NCBI GenBank assembly: GCA_946482635.1 | Contig: CAMLSG010000137.1 | Location: forward strand, 1-14,420 | Length of the DNA stretch: 14,420 bases | Reading direction: 5' to 3' | DNA from: an uncultured Duganella sp. | GTDB taxonomy: Bacteria; Pseudomonadota; Gammaproteobacteria; Burkholderiales; Burkholderiaceae | Shown: positions 14,320 through 14,420 of the stretch, one piece after another | Layout: each line of letters begins with the position of its first letter | Numbering within the stretch: position 1 is the stretch's first letter | Made by a program: the position numbers and the translations under genes | The notes under the pieces: generated by a model | Databases searched by the model: none | What the model saw: only the letters and a program-made list of their open reading frames with translations | What the model was told of the DNA's origin: nothing

Positions 14320-14420
14320 ATGAACACCCAACTGACCACCCGTGAGCGCCTGATCAACGCCATGATCACGACACTGCAGCACCGCGGCCTGCATGGCGCC
14401 GGCCTGAGCGAGATCCTGGC
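14320..14420 (+). CDS. TetR-family transcriptional regulator (5' part only)
   Basis: Only the first 33 codons are inside the window. They start [15 protein letters not shown], continue [17 protein letters not shown] and are cut at the right edge. The pattern TRERL, then RG, G and GLSEIL, is the first helix and turn of a TetR-type DNA-binding domain. It resembles the NemR and LmrA/YxaF groups, but too little is visible to choose. No strong Shine-Dalgarno sequence precedes the ATG at 14320. It is divergent from gmk. The operator-like palindrome in its promoter supports the assignment. Confidence 0.7.
   Translation, partial: MNTQLTTRERLINAMITTLQHRGLHGAGLSEIL

Overview
The window looks like the chromosome of a GC-rich betaproteobacterium, most likely of the Oxalobacteraceae (Massilia/Duganella/Janthinobacterium type). 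This rests on the gmk-rpoZ-spoT order, the GreB and flagellin sequences and the base composition. The family assignment is from memory of these proteins, not from a search.

Region 1 (1-5721, minus strand) is a signalling and motility block. Reading leftward it holds a small membrane protein with an Arg/Trp-rich tail, a soluble PAS histidine kinase, a NarL/FixJ-type response regulator whose start overlaps the kinase stop by 8 bases, a soluble GGEEF diguanylate cyclase with an intact inhibitory site and its own terminator, and then flagellin fliC behind a candidate sigma-28 promoter. The window cuts fliC a few residues before its usual C-terminus. The first three genes look like one transcription unit. 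Placing a c-di-GMP synthase between them and flagellin suggests control of the motile/sessile switch, but that is inference.

Region 2 (5761-10255, plus strand) starts with greB, divergent from the membrane-protein gene. A structured intergenic stretch follows, then a tight four-gene operon: a YIP1-family membrane protein, a MacA-like periplasmic adaptor, a MacB-like ATPase and a MacB-like permease. ATPase and permease are separate proteins, and no TolC-type outer-membrane gene is present.

Region 3 (10312-11026) is a mobile-element-like unit: a RAYT (REP-associated Y1 transposase) between two 40-bp inverted repeats (38/40 identical). Each repeat holds a perfect 11-bp-arm hairpin. The gene has lower GC than its neighbours, its C-terminus is translated from the right repeat, and that repeat supplies the last base of the spoT stop codon.

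Region 4 (11007-14197, minus strand) is the gmk-rpoZ-spoT operon: GMP kinase, RNA polymerase omega and the bifunctional (p)ppGpp synthetase/hydrolase. An extended -10 promoter lies upstream of gmk. At the right edge a divergent TetR-family regulator begins, with a TTGACA -35 box and an operator-like palindrome between its promoter elements.

The gene content is mostly ordinary. The least ordinary items are the RAYT unit fused to the end of spoT, the YIP1 protein in an efflux operon, and the uncharacterised membrane protein next to the two-component pair.
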